The notes under the pieces are model-generated. The model had not been told where the DNA came from. It searched no databases and saw only the letters and a list, made by a program, of their open reading frames with translations. A stretch of DNA of 9,350 bases from Nitrospirota bacterium (GTDB lineage: Bacteria; Nitrospirota_A; Leptospirillia; Leptospirillales; Leptospirillaceae), in contig JAKBPM010000037.1 in NCBI GenBank assembly GCA_021829515.1, positions 1 to 9,350 of the forward strand, read 5' to 3'. Numbering within the stretch: the first letter of the stretch is position 1; each line of letters opens with the position of its first letter. Below are positions 7,719-9,350 of this stretch, in pieces. The position numbers and the translations under genes are program-made.

Positions 7719-7734
7719 ATCCTGTTTTCAGGAT
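7719..7734 (-). other. Hairpin in the trpS-accA spacer
   Basis: Read on the minus strand, ATCCTG and CAGGAT pair perfectly around an AAAA loop, 26 bases before the accA start codon. No T run follows in either direction, so it is not an intrinsic terminator. It could be an RNA-processing or stability element between trpS and accA, or chance. Confidence 0.3.
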
Positions 7735-7757
7735 CGATTGGACTCGAACAGAACCGA

Positions 7758-8816
7758 TTAATGAAGTTCGAGATGGCCCGGTTTTCCGGGAAGCAACATG
7801 GCATCCCTCACGATACGGATCGTTTTTCTGGCTTCATATCTGGCTTTTTCGGCGCCCTTTTCCAAAATGGAATCGAGTTTTTGGGGGTTGGACAAGATCT
7901 CCGAACGTTTCTCCCTTGCCGGTGAGAGAACCCTCTCTATCCCGTTGCGCAAAATGGATTTGCAGTCAATGCATCCAATTCCTGCCGTCCTGCATCCGGT
8001 TTCGATCGTGAGCCTCTCCTCCGCCGATGTAAAGACCCGGTGCAAGTCATAAACCGGGCAGACATCGGGATTCCCGGGATCTTTTCTTCGGACTCGCTGA
8101 GGATCTGTCACCATGGTCTTGATCTTCTCCCAGATAACCTCGGCACTATCCGTAATATAAAGGCAGTTATCGTAGCTCTTGCTCATTTTACGTCCGTCCA
8201 GTCCCGGAAGCTTGGGAGTCGGTGTCAAAAGTGGCATGGGTTCGGGAATGGCAGGCCCATAAAAATGGTGAAACCTCCTGACAATTTCACGCGCAAGCTC
8301 TAGATGCGGCAGCTGGTCCTGGCCAACAGGAACATGAGTTGCCCGGTAGAGGGCAATATCGGCTGTCATCAGAACCGGATATCCCAGAAACCCGAACATG
8401 GAGAGATTCCGATTGTCTAGCTGCTCCTGTTGATCCTTGAAGCTCGGGTTCCGGGTCAGCCAGGAGACCGGAGTGATCATTCCGAAGAGCAGGTTCAGTT
8501 CGGCATGTTCCGTGACATCAGACTGCAGGAATATGGTTGACTTCTCCGGATCAAGACCTAGAGAGAGCCAGTCAATGAGCATCTCCCGTGTATTTGAGAT
8601 GAGATTCCGGGTATTTTCATAGTTCGTGGACAATGCATGCCAGTCGGCGATAAAGAAAAAACAATCATGAGTATTTTGAAGGGCGATCCAGTTGTGAAGG
8701 GCTCCCATATAATTCCCAAGGTGCATCCTCCCCGAAGGCTGTATACCGCTGACAACCCGTTTTTCCTCGAAAGGGGTCGTTTCTTCCGTTTCATTTGTCC
8801 TGGCAGATGTCGTCAC
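7758..8816 (-). CDS. trpS: Tryptophanyl-tRNA synthetase with a four-cysteine cluster motif
   Basis: This class I synthetase activates tryptophan with ATP and loads it on tRNA-Trp in the cytosol. The 352-residue protein has GIQPSGRMHLGN (24-35; the HIGH signature reads HLGN), FFFIADWHAL (53-62), GYPVLMTADIALY (145-157), VPVGQDQ (162-168) and GRKMSKS (208-214, the KMSKS loop). The C-terminal half has TDPQRVRRKDPGNPDVCPV and then GCRTAGIGCIDC. The four cysteines C253, C275, C282 and C285 match the spacing of the [4Fe-4S] site described in Thermotoga maritima TrpRS (see findings). The start is a GTG at 8814-8816 with GGAGA seven bases upstream, leaving about 20 residues before the catalytic fold. 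The M50 protease gene lies 50 bp upstream and accA 65 bp downstream on the same strand, so one transcript is likely. Confidence 0.97.
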   Translation of the reverse strand: MTTSARTNETEETTPFEEKRVVSGIQPSGRMHLGNYMGALHNWIALQNTHDCFFFIADWHALSTNYENTRNLISNTREMLIDWLSLGLDPEKSTIFLQSDVTEHAELNLLFGMITPVSWLTRNPSFKDQQEQLDNRNLSMFGFLGYPVLMTADIALYRATHVPVGQDQLPHLELAREIVRRFHHFYGPAIPEPMPLLTPTPKLPGLDGRKMSKSYDNCLYITDSAEVIWEKIKTMVTDPQRVRRKDPGNPDVCPVYDLHRVFTSAEERLTIETGCRTAGIGCIDCKSILRNGIERVLSPAREKRSEILSNPQKLDSILEKGAEKARYEARKTIRIVRDAMLLPGKPGHLELH

Positions 8817-8823
8817 GAAAGAG

Positions 8824-8828
8824 TCTCC
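8824..8828 (-). promoter_or_regulatory. Ribosome binding site of trpS
   Basis: GGAGA on the minus strand lies seven bases before the GTG at 8814-8816 and supports that non-ATG start. An ATG just upstream of this site opens only a five-codon frame whose TGA overlaps the GTG; it is probably chance. Confidence 0.55.
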
Positions 8829-8866
8829 ATGGTCATTATAGATGTTATCTCAAAAAAGCTGTTCCC

Positions 8867-9350
8867 TTATTCAGGGCTCGCCCCACCCAGATGGAAAAGG
8901 GCAGATGGATCATAGGCAAGTGTGATGATGGAACTGGTGGTGGTCTCGACAAGCGGCCATAGCGTTCTTGACAGAATTCCCAGATAGGGATCGAGAATCA
9001 CCAGTCCGAAGATGATCCAGATTCCGTAAGGTTCAACCCTTGAAAGCGGTGCGGCGATAAAATCCGGAAGAAGTCCGGTTGCGACCCGGCCGCCATCAAG
9101 CGGAGGCAGTGGAATCATATTGAAAAAAAACAAGACAATATTGACGGTAATCGATGCCTTCATCATGGCCAGAAAAATCGGCAAAACCTCTCCCCACACC
9201 GGAGAAGTCGCTGTTAACGGGAGTGTTGTGAGAAAGGCATGCAGAAGACTCATCGAAATGAGCGCCATCATCAGATTCGAACCCGGACCGGCAAAGGCAA
9301 CAAGAACCGAATCCCTCCGGTAATGATGGAGATTTCTTGTATTGATGGGA
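8867..9350 (-). CDS. Site-2 protease (M50) family membrane metalloprotease, N-terminus outside window
   Basis: 160 codons of the C-terminal part are visible, running open to the window edge at 9350 with no start needed inside. The sequence just inside the edge, with NLHHYRRDSVLVAFAGPGSN (visible residues 6-25), matches the segment after the first catalytic helices in compact YwhC/Rip3-like site-2 proteases. NMIPLPPLDGGR (77-88) is the second active-site motif, whose aspartate (D85) is the third zinc ligand. The HEXXH motif must lie upstream, beyond the window. Hydrophobic segments near 14-45, 58-76 and 104-124 indicate an inner-membrane enzyme that cuts within or beside the bilayer. No PDZ domain is seen in the visible part, and the short length fits the minimal subfamily (about 210-230 residues). 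trpS follows 50 bp downstream. Substrate unknown. Confidence 0.92.
   Translation of the reverse strand, partial: PINTRNLHHYRRDSVLVAFAGPGSNLMMALISMSLLHAFLTTLPLTATSPVWGEVLPIFLAMMKASITVNIVLFFFNMIPLPPLDGGRVATGLLPDFIAAPLSRVEPYGIWIIFGLVILDPYLGILSRTLWPLVETTTSSIITLAYDPSALFHLGGASPE

Overview
This is an ordinary chromosomal housekeeping window. It has six protein genes, tightly packed, with no RNA gene, insertion sequence, CRISPR array or prophage part that I can see. Base composition looks balanced (about half G+C by eye). The PHP domain of DnaE, the cysteine-bearing TrpRS and the M50 protease next to trpS suggest a Gram-negative-type bacterium outside the Gammaproteobacteria. The overall flavour resembles Nitrospirota (for example Leptospirillum) or deltaproteobacterial lineages. 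That placement is inference from remembered protein flavour, not from a search.

Layout: positions 1-172 are non-coding and hold a perfect 11-bp hairpin that looks like an intrinsic terminator for a plus-strand gene left of the window. A minus-strand gene (173-1066) encodes a multi-pass membrane protein with a histidine-rich loop, probably a metal transporter of the NicO/UreH-like type. A 138-bp divergent spacer follows. Then comes a plus-strand pair of replication and repair genes, a UvrD/PcrA/Rep-type helicase (1205-3196) and dnaE (3248-6820), 51 bp apart and probably one operon. dnaE converges with a minus-strand cluster read from right to left: an M50 site-2 protease cut by the window edge (8867-9350), trpS (7758-8816) and accA (6844-7692), spaced 50 and 65 bp apart. 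The spacer between dnaE and accA is only 23 bp.

How the genes work: DnaE is the replicative polymerase subunit, and its neighbour helicase unwinds DNA in repair or at blocked forks. TrpRS charges tRNA-Trp, AccA supplies malonyl-CoA for fatty-acid synthesis, and the protease cleaves substrates within the membrane. The leftward cluster joins unrelated housekeeping functions rather than one pathway.

I found no new multi-gene system. The points most worth a second look are: a complete set of PHP-domain metal ligands in DnaE (possible built-in proofreading), a four-cysteine motif in TrpRS matching the [4Fe-4S] form of the enzyme, a short AccA with a TTG start inside a palindromic ribosome-binding site, and a head-to-head arrangement of dnaE and accA, which lie in the same direction in E. 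coli.
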